Positions 45,794 to 56,189 of a stretch of 64,000 nt of DNA are shown here, piece after piece (within the stretch, counting starts at the first letter, position 1; each line of letters begins with the position of its first letter). The notes under the pieces were generated by a model. The model saw only the letters and a program-made list of their open reading frames with translations. It searched no databases and was not told the origin of the DNA. The DNA comes from Sutcliffiella halmapala (GTDB lineage: Bacteria; Bacillota; Bacilli; Bacillales; Bacillaceae_I), in assembly GCF_002019665.1 (NCBI RefSeq), contig NZ_KV917375.1:1348390-1412389 (forward strand), given 5' to 3'. A program made the translations under genes and the position numbers.

Positions 45794-47062
45794 TCATTTC
45801 TTTTTTGTTTTTTCATAAACTTGCGCTAATGCTGTTTCAAATTTACTGGTCTTCTTTGGTTTATAGTAGGATTTATGTTTCAGCTTGTCTGGGAGATATT
45901 GCTGAGCAATCCAGCCTGTCGGATAATCGTGTGGGTATAGGTAATTTAAACCGTTTCCTAAATCGGCAGCTCCTTTGTAGTGGGCATCTTTCAGATGAGC
46001 TGGGACATCACCAATAAGTCCCTTTCTAATATCTGCTAATGCTTCATCCAGTGCTTTATACGCAGAATTTGACTTTGGTGACAAGCACAGTTCAATTACC
46101 ACATTAGCTAAGGGGATTCTTGCTTCAGGAAAACCAAGTCTTTCAGCAGCTTCAATTGCCGCAAGTGTTCGAGCGCCTGCTTGCGGATTTGCCAAACTGA
46201 TGTCCTCATAGGCTATTACAAGTAAACGTCTTGCAATACTGATTAAATCTCCAGCCTCAATCAGTCTTCCTAAATAGTGTAGTGCAGCATCTACATCGCT
46301 ACCACGAATAGATTTTTGAAAGGCAGATAGCACATTATAATGTCCATCTCCATCTTTGTCATGATAGAAACTCTTTTTTTGCAAACACTCTTCTGCTGTA
46401 CGTAAATCAATGACAATCATATTTTCATCATTTGGTGTGTTAGACAGTACAGCTAGCTCCAGTGCATTCAAAGCGGAACGAACATCTCCTCCACATCCAT
46501 TTGCGAAATGTTCCATTGCTTCTGGCTCAAGAAGAATCTCATACTCCCCAAGTCCCCGTACTCGATCTTGTAATGCCTGTTCAATCACTGCTTTTATATC
46601 TTCGACAGATAATGGATGCAACTCGAAAATTTGACATCTACTTCGAATTGCTGGGTTAATGGCATGGTAAGGGTTACTGGTTGTTGCCCCAATTAGGATA
46701 ATGCTGCCACTTTCCAAATGTGGTAAAAGGAAATCTTGTTTTGCTTTATCTAATCGGTGAACCTCATCCAATATAAGAATGACTTTTCCGGACATTTTCG
46801 CTTCTTCTGCCACAATTGCCATATCTTTTTTATTATGTACTACTGCATTTAAGGTGCGAAATGCATAATTTGTACTCCCGGCGATTGCAGTGGCAATGGA
46901 TGTTTTTCCAATTCCAGGTGGACCATAGAGGATCATGGAAGATAAGTGTTTGGCTTTAACCATTCTGTGAATGATCTTCCCTTCCCCCACAAGATGCTCC
47001 TGTCCGACCATTTCTTCTATTGATCTTGGCCTCATGCGAAATGCCAATGGTTTTTGACTCAT
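45794..47062 (-). CDS. rarA: Replication-associated recombination protein A
   Basis: RarA (MgsA, YrvN) is an AAA+ ATPase that acts at stalled replication forks. 422 residues: RPRSIEEMVGQEHLVGEG at the N-terminus, Walker A GPPGIGKTS (47-55), Walker B ILDEVHR, the ATTSNP sensor and the C-terminal tetramerisation domain with HYNVLSAFQKSIRGSD, a helicase-associated hallmark. The start is ATG 47062. It stands alone, with an rsfA-like gene downstream and a divergent membrane-protein gene upstream. Confidence 0.97.
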   Translation of the reverse strand: MSQKPLAFRMRPRSIEEMVGQEHLVGEGKIIHRMVKAKHLSSMILYGPPGIGKTSIATAIAGSTNYAFRTLNAVVHNKKDMAIVAEEAKMSGKVILILDEVHRLDKAKQDFLLPHLESGSIILIGATTSNPYHAINPAIRSRCQIFELHPLSVEDIKAVIEQALQDRVRGLGEYEILLEPEAMEHFANGCGGDVRSALNALELAVLSNTPNDENMIVIDLRTAEECLQKKSFYHDKDGDGHYNVLSAFQKSIRGSDVDAALHYLGRLIEAGDLISIARRLLVIAYEDISLANPQAGARTLAAIEAAERLGFPEARIPLANVVIELCLSPKSNSAYKALDEALADIRKGLIGDVPAHLKDAHYKGAADLGNGLNYLYPHDYPTGWIAQQYLPDKLKHKSYYKPKKTSKFETALAQVYEKTKKK

Positions 47063-47283
47063 TGTTTATCCACCATCCTACTTACTTTAACATCTTAGTC
47101 TAATACCCACTGTACCACAATTAAAGTCATGGTTAGAAATGTAAAGCATGAAGTTCTATGCTATAATGGGATAGATTTTAGTGGAGAATGTTTGCAAATC
47201 TCTCCTTATTTTTCGTCGGGGATTAAGACATGAATTATTTATAGAGAAGAGTTTTGTAGATAAACAGAAGGGTAGTCGAATGT

Positions 47284-47955
47284 ATGTTAGGAGAGCGGAG
47301 TGTAGGCAGAAGAGTATTCTTGGCCAAATGGTCGATTTACTTTATTGGTTTATTAATTATGTCGTTTGGAATTGTCCTAATGATTCGTGCAGATTTAGGG
47401 AGTGCTCCGTGGGATGTTTTTCACATCGGACTCTTTTACCAAGTTGGTCTAACTATTGGTACCTGGTCTATTATTGCAGGCTTTTTTATTTTGATGATCT
47501 CTTCATGGATTTTAAAGAGGTTACCTTCCATTGGCGCTTTTTTAAATATGCTCATGGTAGGAATCTTTATCGACATGTATCTCCATATCAATTATTTGCA
47601 AACGCCTGATTCTTTTTTGGGTAAAGTAGCTATGCTGATAATAGGTGTTGTAGTAATTGGGATAGGTATTGGTGTTTACATTTCTTCCCGTTGCGGAGCG
47701 GGTCCACGAGATAGTTTAATGATAGCATTAACAGAAGTTACGGGTTGGAAAGTGCAACATATTAGATTAGTGATGGAATTAATAGTATTATGTTTAGGAT
47801 GGCTTTTAGGAGGACCTGTTTTCATTGGTACTATCCTGTTTTGCTTAACTATTGGTCCAATTGTAGGGTGGACACTTCCTGCATGTCAAAAACTAACTGA
47901 TATGATTCTTTATAAAATACAGAACAAAAATAATAAATTAACCATGCAAATATAA
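47284..47955 (+). CDS. YczE/YitT-type integral membrane protein
   Basis: 223 residues with five or six membrane segments (about 13-33, 50-75, 80-100, 112-132, 155-175, 178-200). The loop IRADLGSAPWDVFHIGL and the later ISSRCGAGPRDSLMIALTE are the duplicated signature of the YczE/YyaS family. B. subtilis YczE is needed for surfactin production through an unknown mechanism; the role here is not known. ATG 47284 has AGAAGGG about ten bases upstream. An overlapping frame from 47181 is not coding. Confidence 0.85.
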   Translation: MLGERSVGRRVFLAKWSIYFIGLLIMSFGIVLMIRADLGSAPWDVFHIGLFYQVGLTIGTWSIIAGFFILMISSWILKRLPSIGAFLNMLMVGIFIDMYLHINYLQTPDSFLGKVAMLIIGVVVIGIGIGVYISSRCGAGPRDSLMIALTEVTGWKVQHIRLVMELIVLCLGWLLGGPVFIGTILFCLTIGPIVGWTLPACQKLTDMILYKIQNKNNKLTMQI

Positions 47956-47989
47956 GTGACTAGACAGAGAGAGTAGGGGTGTTTTAGAA

Positions 47990-48406
47990 ATGAAAATTTC
48001 AACAAAAGGGCGTTATGGTTTAACGATTATGATTGAGCTTGCTAAGAATGTAGGTGCAGGACCGCTATCTTTAAAAACGATTGCCCAAACGCATGATTTA
48101 TCAGAGCACTATTTAGAGCAGCTAATCGCACCGTTGAGAAATGCAGGTTTAGTAAAAAGTATACGTGGTGCATATGGTGGTTATATTTTAGCTGATGAGC
48201 CAGAAAAAATTACAGCAGGTGATATTATCCGCGTACTGGAAGGACCAATAAGCCCAGTGGAAGTTTTAGAGGATGAAGAGCCAGCAAAGCGTGAACTTTG
48301 GATTCGTATTCGTGATGCAGTGAAAGATGTATTGGATAACACTACCTTAGATGATTTGGCAAACTATACTGGCGGAGATCAAGAATCTTATATGTTCTAT
48401 ATCTAG
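47990..48406 (+). CDS. cymR: Rrf2 family cysteine metabolism repressor CymR
   Basis: CymR represses cysteine and cystine uptake and synthesis genes and works with CysK as its cysteine sensor. 138 residues: an N-terminal winged helix (MKISTKGRYGLTIMIELA, LSEHYLEQLIAPLRNAGLVKSIRGAYGGY) and the conserved ITAGDIIRVLEGPISPVEVLEDEEPAKRELW region. It contains no cysteine, so it carries no iron-sulfur ligands. It precedes iscS, as in B. subtilis. ATG 47990 follows GTAGGGGTG. Confidence 0.95.
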   Translation: MKISTKGRYGLTIMIELAKNVGAGPLSLKTIAQTHDLSEHYLEQLIAPLRNAGLVKSIRGAYGGYILADEPEKITAGDIIRVLEGPISPVEVLEDEEPAKRELWIRIRDAVKDVLDNTTLDDLANYTGGDQESYMFYI

Positions 48407-48534
48407 AACAGAGACACTTAAGAATCCTGAATACTTCCAGTGAGAAGCTTGTAACAGTGGAGCTTGGATAGTAATCAATTCTTATAAAAGTTACGCATAT
48501 TAAAAATGGGAGACTTAAGAAAGGAGGCGTCCCA

Positions 48535-49683
48535 TTGAAACAGATTTACTTAGACCATGCCGCAACTGCACCAATTCATCCAGCTGTCGTCGATAGTATG
48601 CTTCCTATCATGAAAGAGCATTTTGGAAATCCATCAAGCATTCATAGTTTTGGTCGTAAAACTAGGCACTATGTAGATGAAGCAAGAAACGTTGCAGCGA
48701 AAAGTATTGGTGCAAAGGAAACAGAGATTATTTTTACTAGCGGTGGTACAGAATCGGATAACTTAGCTCTTGTTGGAGTTGCGCGTGCCAACAAAGAACG
48801 TGGAAATCATATTATCACGACATCGATTGAACATCATGCGGTTCTTCATACATGTGAGCAGTTAGAAAAAGAAGGATTTCGTATTACGTACTTACCTGTA
48901 AATGAACTTGGGCTTGTAAAGGTGCAGGATGTAGCAGCAGCTTTAACGGCTGAAACCATACTAGTTACTATTATGTTCGGCAATAATGAAGTGGGTACGA
49001 TCCAGCCGGTGAAAGAAATAGGAGAGCTCTTAAAGGACCATCAGGCATACTTTCATACGGATGCTGTTCAAGCTTATGGTTTGTATTCGATGGATGTAAC
49101 AGAGCTTGGAATTGATTTTCTTTCTATTTCGAGCCATAAAATCAATGGACCAAAGGGTGTTGGTTTTTTATATGCACGTACGGGCACTAACTTTTCACCG
49201 TTGTCTTATGGTGGTGAACAAGAACGGAAACGACGTGCCGGAACAGAAAATGTGGCTGGTATAGTTGGATTAATGACAGCAATCGAGCTTTCTATGGAGC
49301 AAGCAATGGAAAAAGCGGAACTGTATAAAGAGTTCAAGCAAATCATGATAAGTACATGGGAAGAAGAAAAGATAAGCTTCGAAATTAACGGTTCAACTGA
49401 CAAGGTACTTCCACATGTCATGAATGTTTATTTTTCAGGAACCAATGTCGAATCCTTATTAGTTAATTTAGACATTCTAGGCATCGCCGTATCTAGTGGA
49501 TCTGCTTGTACGGCAGGTTCTATTGATCCGTCCCATGTTTTAGTTGCAATGTTTGGCAAGGCTTCCGAGAGAATTGCTTCTTCTATTCGGTTTAGCTTTG
49601 GTTTAGGTAACACAAGAGAAGAGATAGCATTTGCTGCAAAGGAAACCGCAAATGTAGTAAGAAGATTAACAAGAAATAAGTAA
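48535..49683 (+). CDS. iscS: Cysteine desulfurase (IscS/YrvO type)
   Basis: Supplies persulfide sulfur; in B. subtilis the partner YrvO feeds MnmA for tRNA 2-thiouridine. 382 residues, start TTG 48535 after AAAGGAGGCG. The PLP lysine is in SSHKINGPKG (Lys202), the active-site Cys in GSACTAGS (Cys325), and the HTDAVQAYG motif is present. mnmA follows after 18 bases, supporting the tRNA-thiolation role. A separate nifS-type gene lies with the NAD genes. Confidence 0.96.
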   Translation: MKQIYLDHAATAPIHPAVVDSMLPIMKEHFGNPSSIHSFGRKTRHYVDEARNVAAKSIGAKETEIIFTSGGTESDNLALVGVARANKERGNHIITTSIEHHAVLHTCEQLEKEGFRITYLPVNELGLVKVQDVAAALTAETILVTIMFGNNEVGTIQPVKEIGELLKDHQAYFHTDAVQAYGLYSMDVTELGIDFLSISSHKINGPKGVGFLYARTGTNFSPLSYGGEQERKRRAGTENVAGIVGLMTAIELSMEQAMEKAELYKEFKQIMISTWEEEKISFEINGSTDKVLPHVMNVYFSGTNVESLLVNLDILGIAVSSGSACTAGSIDPSHVLVAMFGKASERIASSIRFSFGLGNTREEIAFAAKETANVVRRLTRNK

Positions 49684-49686
49684 TAA

Positions 49687-50817
<1,131 letters not shown>

Positions 50818-50821
50818 TGTG

Positions 50822-50856
50822 AAAACCTCAACTCTATGATGGGAGTTGAGGTTTTT
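50822..50856 (+). terminator. Terminator after mnmA
   Basis: 13-bp stem AAAACCTCAACTC / GAGTTGAGGTTTT, T-run. Confidence 0.92.
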
Positions 50857-50957
50857 CCTGTGTTATACTGGAAAGGGAAAAAAGATGTAAAAATGTATCA
50901 ATCCAGATGGTGATTACCAACTAGAAATAGCGTAAAAAGAATAAGAGGTGCTTATAA

Positions 50958-51611
50958 ATGAAAGATCATAATGCAATAGGAATTCAATATTTACAAGAAG
51001 GAAAATACGAAGAGGCACTAGCTGCTTTCTCAGAGGAAATCGAGCAAAACCCAGACAACGCAGTGGCGTATGTGAATTTTGGTAATGTGTTAAGTGCTGT
51101 TGGGGAACTAGAAAAAGCCATGAAGTTTTTTGAGCGTGCATTGGCAAAAGACGAGAATATGGGCACAGCGTATTATGGATTAGGAAACGTATACTATCAA
51201 CTAGAAAAGTGGAACGAAGCGAAGGATAATTTTGAATTGGCCATGAAAAAAGGGGTAAATGATAGCGATATTTACTTTATGCTTGGTATGACACTGTTAC
51301 AGTTTGAGCAGCCAAAGCTTGCTCTTCCTTATTTTCAACGTGCTGTAGAACTTAAGCCAGAAGACAGTGAAGCAAGATTTCAATACGGCTTATGTTTAGC
51401 TGGACAAGGTTTAATTAAAGAAGCTACTGAAGCATTTGAAGAGGTAGTGAAAAGCGATGAAAGTCATGCTGATGCTTACTACAATTTAGGTGTAGCTTAT
51501 GCATATCAAGAAAATAGAGATAAAGCGTTAGAGATGTTAGATAAGGCTCTTGATGTGCAATCAGATCACATGCTTGCGGGACACGCAAAGAAAATAATTA
51601 TGGATAACTAG
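50958..51611 (+). CDS. Tetratricopeptide repeat protein (YrrB-like)
   Basis: 217 residues made almost wholly of six TPR repeats (about 34 residues each; for example YLQEGKYEEALAAF, GVAYAYQENRDKALEML). TPR arrays mediate protein-protein contacts; the partner is not known. B. subtilis yrrB sits at the same place between trmU and yrrC. AAGAGGTG precedes ATG 50958; recD2 follows after 19 bases. Confidence 0.92.
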   Translation: MKDHNAIGIQYLQEGKYEEALAAFSEEIEQNPDNAVAYVNFGNVLSAVGELEKAMKFFERALAKDENMGTAYYGLGNVYYQLEKWNEAKDNFELAMKKGVNDSDIYFMLGMTLLQFEQPKLALPYFQRAVELKPEDSEARFQYGLCLAGQGLIKEATEAFEEVVKSDESHADAYYNLGVAYAYQENRDKALEMLDKALDVQSDHMLAGHAKKIIMDN

Positions 51612-51630
51612 GGGACGGAGGGATATTCCC

Positions 51631-54039
51631 ATGAAAGACCAAAAGCAACAATCCTCTCTCGACTTATTCGAGGAAAAAGAAAAATTTATAAAAGGATCAC
51701 AGCTTGTAACAATCTTCCACAATGACTCCAATTTGTATTCTGTTGTTCGCATTCGGGTGGTCGAAACTAATTTGAACTATGAGGAAAAAGAAGCGGTCGT
51801 GACAGGGTATTTCCCTCGTATCCATGAGGATGAGACATACATATTTTTTGGACAAATGAAAGAACATCCACGTTTTGGACTTCAATTTCATGTAGAACAC
51901 TTTCGAAAAGATATCCCTCAAACACGCCATGGAATCGTGCAGTATTTATCAAGTGATTTATTTTCTGGGATAGGAAAAAAGACAGCCGAGAAAATTGCCG
52001 ATTCTCTTGGAGAGAATGCCATCTCAAAAATCTTAGAGAATCCATCTATTCTTGACGGGATACCAAAGCTTTCAGGTGATAAAGCGAAGCAATTATATGA
52101 CACATTAATGGAGCATCAAGGCTTAGAGCAAGTAATGATAGCTTTGTCGCAATTTGGTTTTGGTCCTCAATTATCAATGAAGATTTATCAAACCTATAAA
52201 GAGGAAACAATTGCCAACCTGCAAAAAAATCCTTATCAACTTGTAGAAACTGTAGAAGGAATTGGATTTGCTAGAGCGGATGAACTTGGAAGTCATTTTG
52301 GGATTTCAGGGAATCACCCTGATCGCATTCGTGCAGGATGTTTATATATACTTGAGCAGCATTCTATGCAGGAGGGACATTGCTATGTGACGGATGTCCA
52401 ACTAGCAGAAGACGTTGTTAAGTTATTGAATGAAAAACAACACGGTCTAGTTTCGGAGTCTGACATTTCTCGGGAAATTTTGCAACTTACAGAAGAAGGG
52501 AAGTTGAAATCGGAAGAGGGGCGTGTATATTTGCCTACTCTTTATTTTTCAGAACAAGGTTTAGTGACGAATATCAATAGAATTTTGGATCAAAAGCAGT
52601 ATGAAGAGCAGTTCCCTGAATCCGAATTCCTATTAGCGCTTGGTAATTTAGAAGACCGTCTAAAAGTCCAATATGCCCCTTCTCAAAAAGAAGCCATCCA
52701 ACAAGCTTTGTTAACACCGATGTTACTTCTTACAGGTGGTCCTGGTACAGGAAAAACAACCGTGATTAAGGGAATTGTTGAACTCTATGCTGACTTACAT
52801 GGTTGTTCGTTAGAGCCAAAAGATTATGACAAGGAAAATCCATTTCCAATAATGCTAGTTGCTCCAACTGGTCGAGCTGCAAAACGCATGAGTGAAGCAA
52901 CTGGGTTACCTTCCTTAACTATTCATCGTTTACTTGGCTGGAACGGATCAGAGGGATTTCAGTTTGATCAAGATAATCCGATTCCGGGCAAGCTACTTAT
53001 TGTCGATGAAGTATCGATGGTAGATATTTGGTTAGCAAACCAATTGTTTAAGTCGCTGCCAGAAGACATACAAGTCGTCCTCGTTGGAGATGAAGATCAG
53101 CTACCTTCTGTAGGTCCAGGGCAGGTTTTGACGGATCTACTGTCGTCGCAAGCAATTCCCACTGTTCAGTTAACCGATATATACCGACAAGCCGATGGGT
53201 CTTCTATTATCGAACTTGCTCATGATATGAAAGAAGGAGTAATACCAGCTGATATCGCGGTTGCAAAGAAAGATCGTTCATTTATAAAATGTGGGCAAGG
53301 GCAAATTCTAGATGTAGTCAAAAAAGTCTGTGCTAATGCTAAAAATAAAGGATACACAGCAAGGGATATCCAGGTTCTCGCTCCTATGTATCGTGGCAAT
53401 GCAGGGATCGATAAATTAAATGAAATGCTCCAAGAACTTTTTAACCCCAAAAGTGAACAGCGAAGAGAGTTGAGTTTTGGAACAGTAATCTATCGTACAG
53501 GGGATAAAGTGCTACAATTAGTGAATCAGCCTGAAAGTCAAGTGTTTAACGGGGATATTGGTGAGATCGTTTCGATTTTTTATGCAAAGGAAAATACAGA
53601 AAAGCAGGATATGGTGATTGTCTCTTTTGATGGCAATGAAGTTACCTATACAAAACAGGATTTAGGTCAAATAACGCATGCTTATTGCTGTTCGATTCAT
53701 AAATCACAAGGTAGCGAATTTCCTATTGTTGTGCTGCCAGTAGTAAAAAGTTATTTTAGAATGCTTCGCCGTAATTTATTATATACAGCCGTTACTAGAT
53801 CAAAGCGATTTCTAATTCTTTGTGGAGAAGAAGATGCATTGCAAATAGGTGTGAAACGAACCAATGACCAATTGCGTCAAACCTCTTTAAAAGAGCGTCT
53901 GCAGCAAAAAGTTCCAGTGATAGCTATCGGAAATGCGGAAGATGCAATGATTATTAAGGAAATTCCATTTTGGAATGATGCAAATATTGGAATGGAAAAC
54001 CTTACGCCGTATGACTTTATGGAGGATGACGAAAGATAA
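51631..54039 (+). CDS. recD2: ATP-dependent RecD2 DNA helicase
   Basis: A RecD2-type (YrrC) superfamily 1B 5'-3' helicase that acts in repair and replication-fork control without RecBC. 802 residues: an N-terminal domain (about 1-190) with the helix-hairpin-helix FSGIGKKTAEKIADSLGE, then the helicase core with Walker A TGGPGTGKTT (369-376), VDEVSMVD (Walker B), GDEDQLPSVGPGQVL, and the C-terminal motifs VTYTKQDLGQITHAYCCSIHKSQG and TAVTRSK. ATG 51631 follows GGACGGAGG. Confidence 0.97.
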   Translation: MKDQKQQSSLDLFEEKEKFIKGSQLVTIFHNDSNLYSVVRIRVVETNLNYEEKEAVVTGYFPRIHEDETYIFFGQMKEHPRFGLQFHVEHFRKDIPQTRHGIVQYLSSDLFSGIGKKTAEKIADSLGENAISKILENPSILDGIPKLSGDKAKQLYDTLMEHQGLEQVMIALSQFGFGPQLSMKIYQTYKEETIANLQKNPYQLVETVEGIGFARADELGSHFGISGNHPDRIRAGCLYILEQHSMQEGHCYVTDVQLAEDVVKLLNEKQHGLVSESDISREILQLTEEGKLKSEEGRVYLPTLYFSEQGLVTNINRILDQKQYEEQFPESEFLLALGNLEDRLKVQYAPSQKEAIQQALLTPMLLLTGGPGTGKTTVIKGIVELYADLHGCSLEPKDYDKENPFPIMLVAPTGRAAKRMSEATGLPSLTIHRLLGWNGSEGFQFDQDNPIPGKLLIVDEVSMVDIWLANQLFKSLPEDIQVVLVGDEDQLPSVGPGQVLTDLLSSQAIPTVQLTDIYRQADGSSIIELAHDMKEGVIPADIAVAKKDRSFIKCGQGQILDVVKKVCANAKNKGYTARDIQVLAPMYRGNAGIDKLNEMLQELFNPKSEQRRELSFGTVIYRTGDKVLQLVNQPESQVFNGDIGEIVSIFYAKENTEKQDMVIVSFDGNEVTYTKQDLGQITHAYCCSIHKSQGSEFPIVVLPVVKSYFRMLRRNLLYTAVTRSKRFLILCGEEDALQIGVKRTNDQLRQTSLKERLQQKVPVIAIGNAEDAMIIKEIPFWNDANIGMENLTPYDFMEDDER

Positions 54040-54065
54040 TAATGTTCGAAGAGAGGTGGTTTTCT

Positions 54066-54539
54066 TTGAGAACATTTTCACGAGTAGTTGGGATGCTAAT
54101 ATACGATGTGGCATCTGGAAATAAGGTAGGCAGAATCACAGACTTTTGCATTGTAGAACCTGGTCAAGTAAAAGGGCTACTTATAGATGGGAAGGGGATT
54201 TTCCATCGCACAAAATTTCTTCCGTATGAATATATCCAATCCTTTGGAGATGATGGGGTAATGGTGGACCCTAAAGAGTTCTCTTCGGTAACAAAAGAAG
54301 ATGGACAAGTATATTTTCTCAAGTACCATGGGATAAAGGGGAAATCCTTTTTAACCGGTGAGGGGAACAAGCTTGGTCTTCTGGATGATGTATATTTTGA
54401 GGAAGAAACGGGCACAATCGTAGGATATGAAGTTACGGACGGTTTTTTCGCAGATATGGCAGAAGGGAAAAAGGTAATTAATCACCCATCTGATTTAATC
54501 ATAGGGAAAGATACCGTCGTCGTTTCTGTATTAACCTAA
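54066..54539 (+). CDS. PRC-barrel domain protein (YrrD-like)
   Basis: 157 residues with two PRC-barrel beta domains (about 2-75 and 80-155): VVGMLIYDVASGNKVGRI and GKSFLTGEGNKLGLLDDVYF are the paired starts. PRC-barrels occur in ribosome-maturation and photosynthetic proteins; the function here is unknown. The start was moved to TTG 54066 because the ATG at 54042 precedes the clear AGAGGTGG RBS at 54052-54059. It follows recD2 as yrrD does in B. subtilis. Confidence 0.85.
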   Translation: MRTFSRVVGMLIYDVASGNKVGRITDFCIVEPGQVKGLLIDGKGIFHRTKFLPYEYIQSFGDDGVMVDPKEFSSVTKEDGQVYFLKYHGIKGKSFLTGEGNKLGLLDDVYFEEETGTIVGYEVTDGFFADMAEGKKVINHPSDLIIGKDTVVVSVLT

Positions 54540-54551
54540 CGAGAGGTGTCT

Positions 54552-54749
54552 ATGGTGGTTCTTTCTTGTCCTAACTGTAAAAGTAAAGATATAGGAAAAA
54601 TTGGAGTAAATCAGTTTTATTGCTGGGGTTGTTTTATTGAGCTTTCTGTCTCTCAAGGCGTGGTCCACACTCATCAAGTAGAGGAAGATGGGACACTCAG
54701 TTCATTGGATGACTTGTTTCATGAAGACGATCGACAAATAAGTATGTAA
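54552..54749 (+). CDS. Small zinc-ribbon protein (YrzR-like)
   Basis: About 65 residues with two CxxC knuckles, CPNCKSKDIGKI and FYCWGCFIEL, and an acidic C-terminal tail. Probably binds one zinc. Function unknown; I recall a similar gene (yrzR) downstream of yrrD in B. subtilis. ATG 54552 was taken; GTG 54555 is equally possible given the AGAGGTG RBS. Confidence 0.8.
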   Translation: MVVLSCPNCKSKDIGKIGVNQFYCWGCFIELSVSQGVVHTHQVEEDGTLSSLDDLFHEDDRQISM

Positions 54750-54771
54750 CAAACAGTTGGGAGTGAGTCGC

Positions 54772-54927
54772 ATGAATAGAGCAATGACATCTTTGTTAAT
54801 GTTAGGTGTAGGAGTAGCTGCTAGCCGACTAAGTAAGAACAATGATGTACAAAACTTTTTTGGAGATATGACTTCCAAACGAAATATGAAGAAAATAAGA
54901 AAAAAAGCGAAACGCTTATTTTCTTAG
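54772..54927 (+). CDS. Small YrzQ-like (DUF3918) protein
   Basis: 51 residues: a hydrophobic N-terminal segment (MTSLLMLGVGVAASRL) followed by a basic tail (KRNMKKIRKKAKRLF). GGGAGTGAG precedes ATG 54772 and it is 22 bases after the zinc-ribbon gene, so it belongs to the recD2-yrrD operon. Possibly a small membrane-associated protein; the role is unknown. Confidence 0.75.
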   Translation: MNRAMTSLLMLGVGVAASRLSKNNDVQNFFGDMTSKRNMKKIRKKAKRLFS

Positions 54928-54932
54928 AAGAG

Positions 54933-54970
54933 AAACCCGTTCCTGCTTATGTAGGAGCGGGTTTTATTTT
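54933..54970 (+). terminator. Terminator of the TPR-recD2-yrrD operon
   Basis: 12-bp stem AAACCCGTTCCT / AGGAGCGGGTTT with one wobble pair, T-rich tail. Confidence 0.9.
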
Positions 54971-55182
54971 GAAATTATAAAGTTTACATAGAACAGAGCG
55001 GAAATTTGAACAGTTCGTTTCCTCATTTTACAGTTTGGACAGTCTACCCCATACATCATTTAACATTGTGTATAGTGAAAAAAGCTATGGTAGGCAGTAC
55101 AATATACATAAAGTTCAAATTATTCTAAATTATTAGCAAAATGACTTGTTCCGTTACTAATCACATCGAAGGGGGTAGAAAT

Positions 55183-56073
55183 ATGTCTGATAAAGTGATG
55201 ATTGGCTTAATCCAAGCTTCGAATGATGTAGATGGAAATGAGCCTGTGGAGGTTCACAAAAAAGCCGCGATTGAAAAGCACATTAAATTGGTTAGAGAAG
55301 CAAAGTCAAAAGGGGCACAAATTATTTGTCTACAAGAAATTTTTTATGGTCCTTATTTCTGTAGTGAGCAAAATGCTAAATGGTACGAAGCCGCAGAGGA
55401 AATACCCAATGGTCCAACCGTTAAGCTATTTCAAGAACTAGCAAAAGAACTCGAAGTTGTGATTGTTCTGCCTATTTATGAACGTGAAGGAATCGCAACT
55501 TATTATAACACCGCAGCCGTCATTGATGCGGATGGAAGTTATCTGGGGAAATATCGCAAGCAGCATATTCCGCAAGTTGGAGTAGGAGACAAGGGACATG
55601 GATTTTGGGAGAAATTTTACTTTAAGCCTGGGAATCTAGGCTATCCAATATTTGATACAGCTTATGCGAAGGTCGGGGTGTACATATGCTACGATCGCCA
55701 TTTTCCAGAGGGAGCTCGCCTCTTAGGTTTAAAGGGAGCAGAAATAGTATTTAATCCTTCAGCAACCGTCGCTGGACTTTCTGAATACCTTTGGAAGCTT
55801 GAACAGCCAGCCCACGCTGTAGCGAATGGTTATTACGTCGGTGCAATAAACCGTGTGGGTGTAGAAGGACCGTGGAAAATGGGCGAATTTTATGGTCAGT
55901 CCTACTTGGTAGATCCCAGGGGCTCTTTCGTATCAATTGGAAGTAGAGATAGTGACGAGGTCATTATTGGGGAAATGAATAAAAAGCTTATCCGAGAAGT
56001 GAGAGATGTATGGCAGTTTTATCGTGACAGAAGACCAGAAACATATGAAGAAATGACAGCACTTTTGCCGTAG
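55183..56073 (+). CDS. Beta-ureidopropionase-type carbon-nitrogen hydrolase
   Basis: A nitrilase-superfamily amidase, probably hydrolysing N-carbamoyl-beta-alanine (and its methyl form) to beta-amino acid, CO2 and ammonia, the last step of reductive pyrimidine degradation. 296 residues with the complete Glu-Lys-Cys triad: Glu52 (CLQEIFYGPYF), Lys126 (YRKQHIP) and Cys169 (VYICYDRHFPEG). N-carbamoyl-D-amino-acid amidases and putrescine-pathway carbamoylases are close relatives; the neighbouring preT-preA and dihydropyrimidinase genes favour ureidopropionase. ATG 55183 follows GAAGGGGG; upstream codons lack an RBS. First gene of the cluster. Confidence 0.88.
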   Translation: MSDKVMIGLIQASNDVDGNEPVEVHKKAAIEKHIKLVREAKSKGAQIICLQEIFYGPYFCSEQNAKWYEAAEEIPNGPTVKLFQELAKELEVVIVLPIYEREGIATYYNTAAVIDADGSYLGKYRKQHIPQVGVGDKGHGFWEKFYFKPGNLGYPIFDTAYAKVGVYICYDRHFPEGARLLGLKGAEIVFNPSATVAGLSEYLWKLEQPAHAVANGYYVGAINRVGVEGPWKMGEFYGQSYLVDPRGSFVSIGSRDSDEVIIGEMNKKLIREVRDVWQFYRDRRPETYEEMTALLP

Positions 56074-56079
56074 TGGCTT

Positions 56080-56157
56080 AAAAGGGATGACTCTTTCGTT
56101 AAATTTGTGACCTAATTACTTCATAAGGAGGACACATTGAATGGAGTTATCCCTTTT
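56080..56157 (+). promoter_or_regulatory. Hairpin and possible leader peptide upstream of preT
   Basis: AAAAGGGATGACTC (56080-56093) can pair with GAGTTATCCCTTTT (56144-56157) around a 50-nt loop that contains AAGGAGG; a nine-codon frame ATG 56141 to TAA 56168-56170 (MELSLFNIH) follows that RBS and occupies the 3' arm. This could be an attenuation-type leader between the first gene and preT. Speculative. Confidence 0.3.
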
Positions 56158-56189
56158 TAATATTCATTAAAAAGAAAGGAGATGTTCCA

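Noticed and set aside
47181-47609. Alternative frame overlapping the YczE-type gene
   Set aside because: The other frame has a complete family signature and membrane segments; this one is a shadow.
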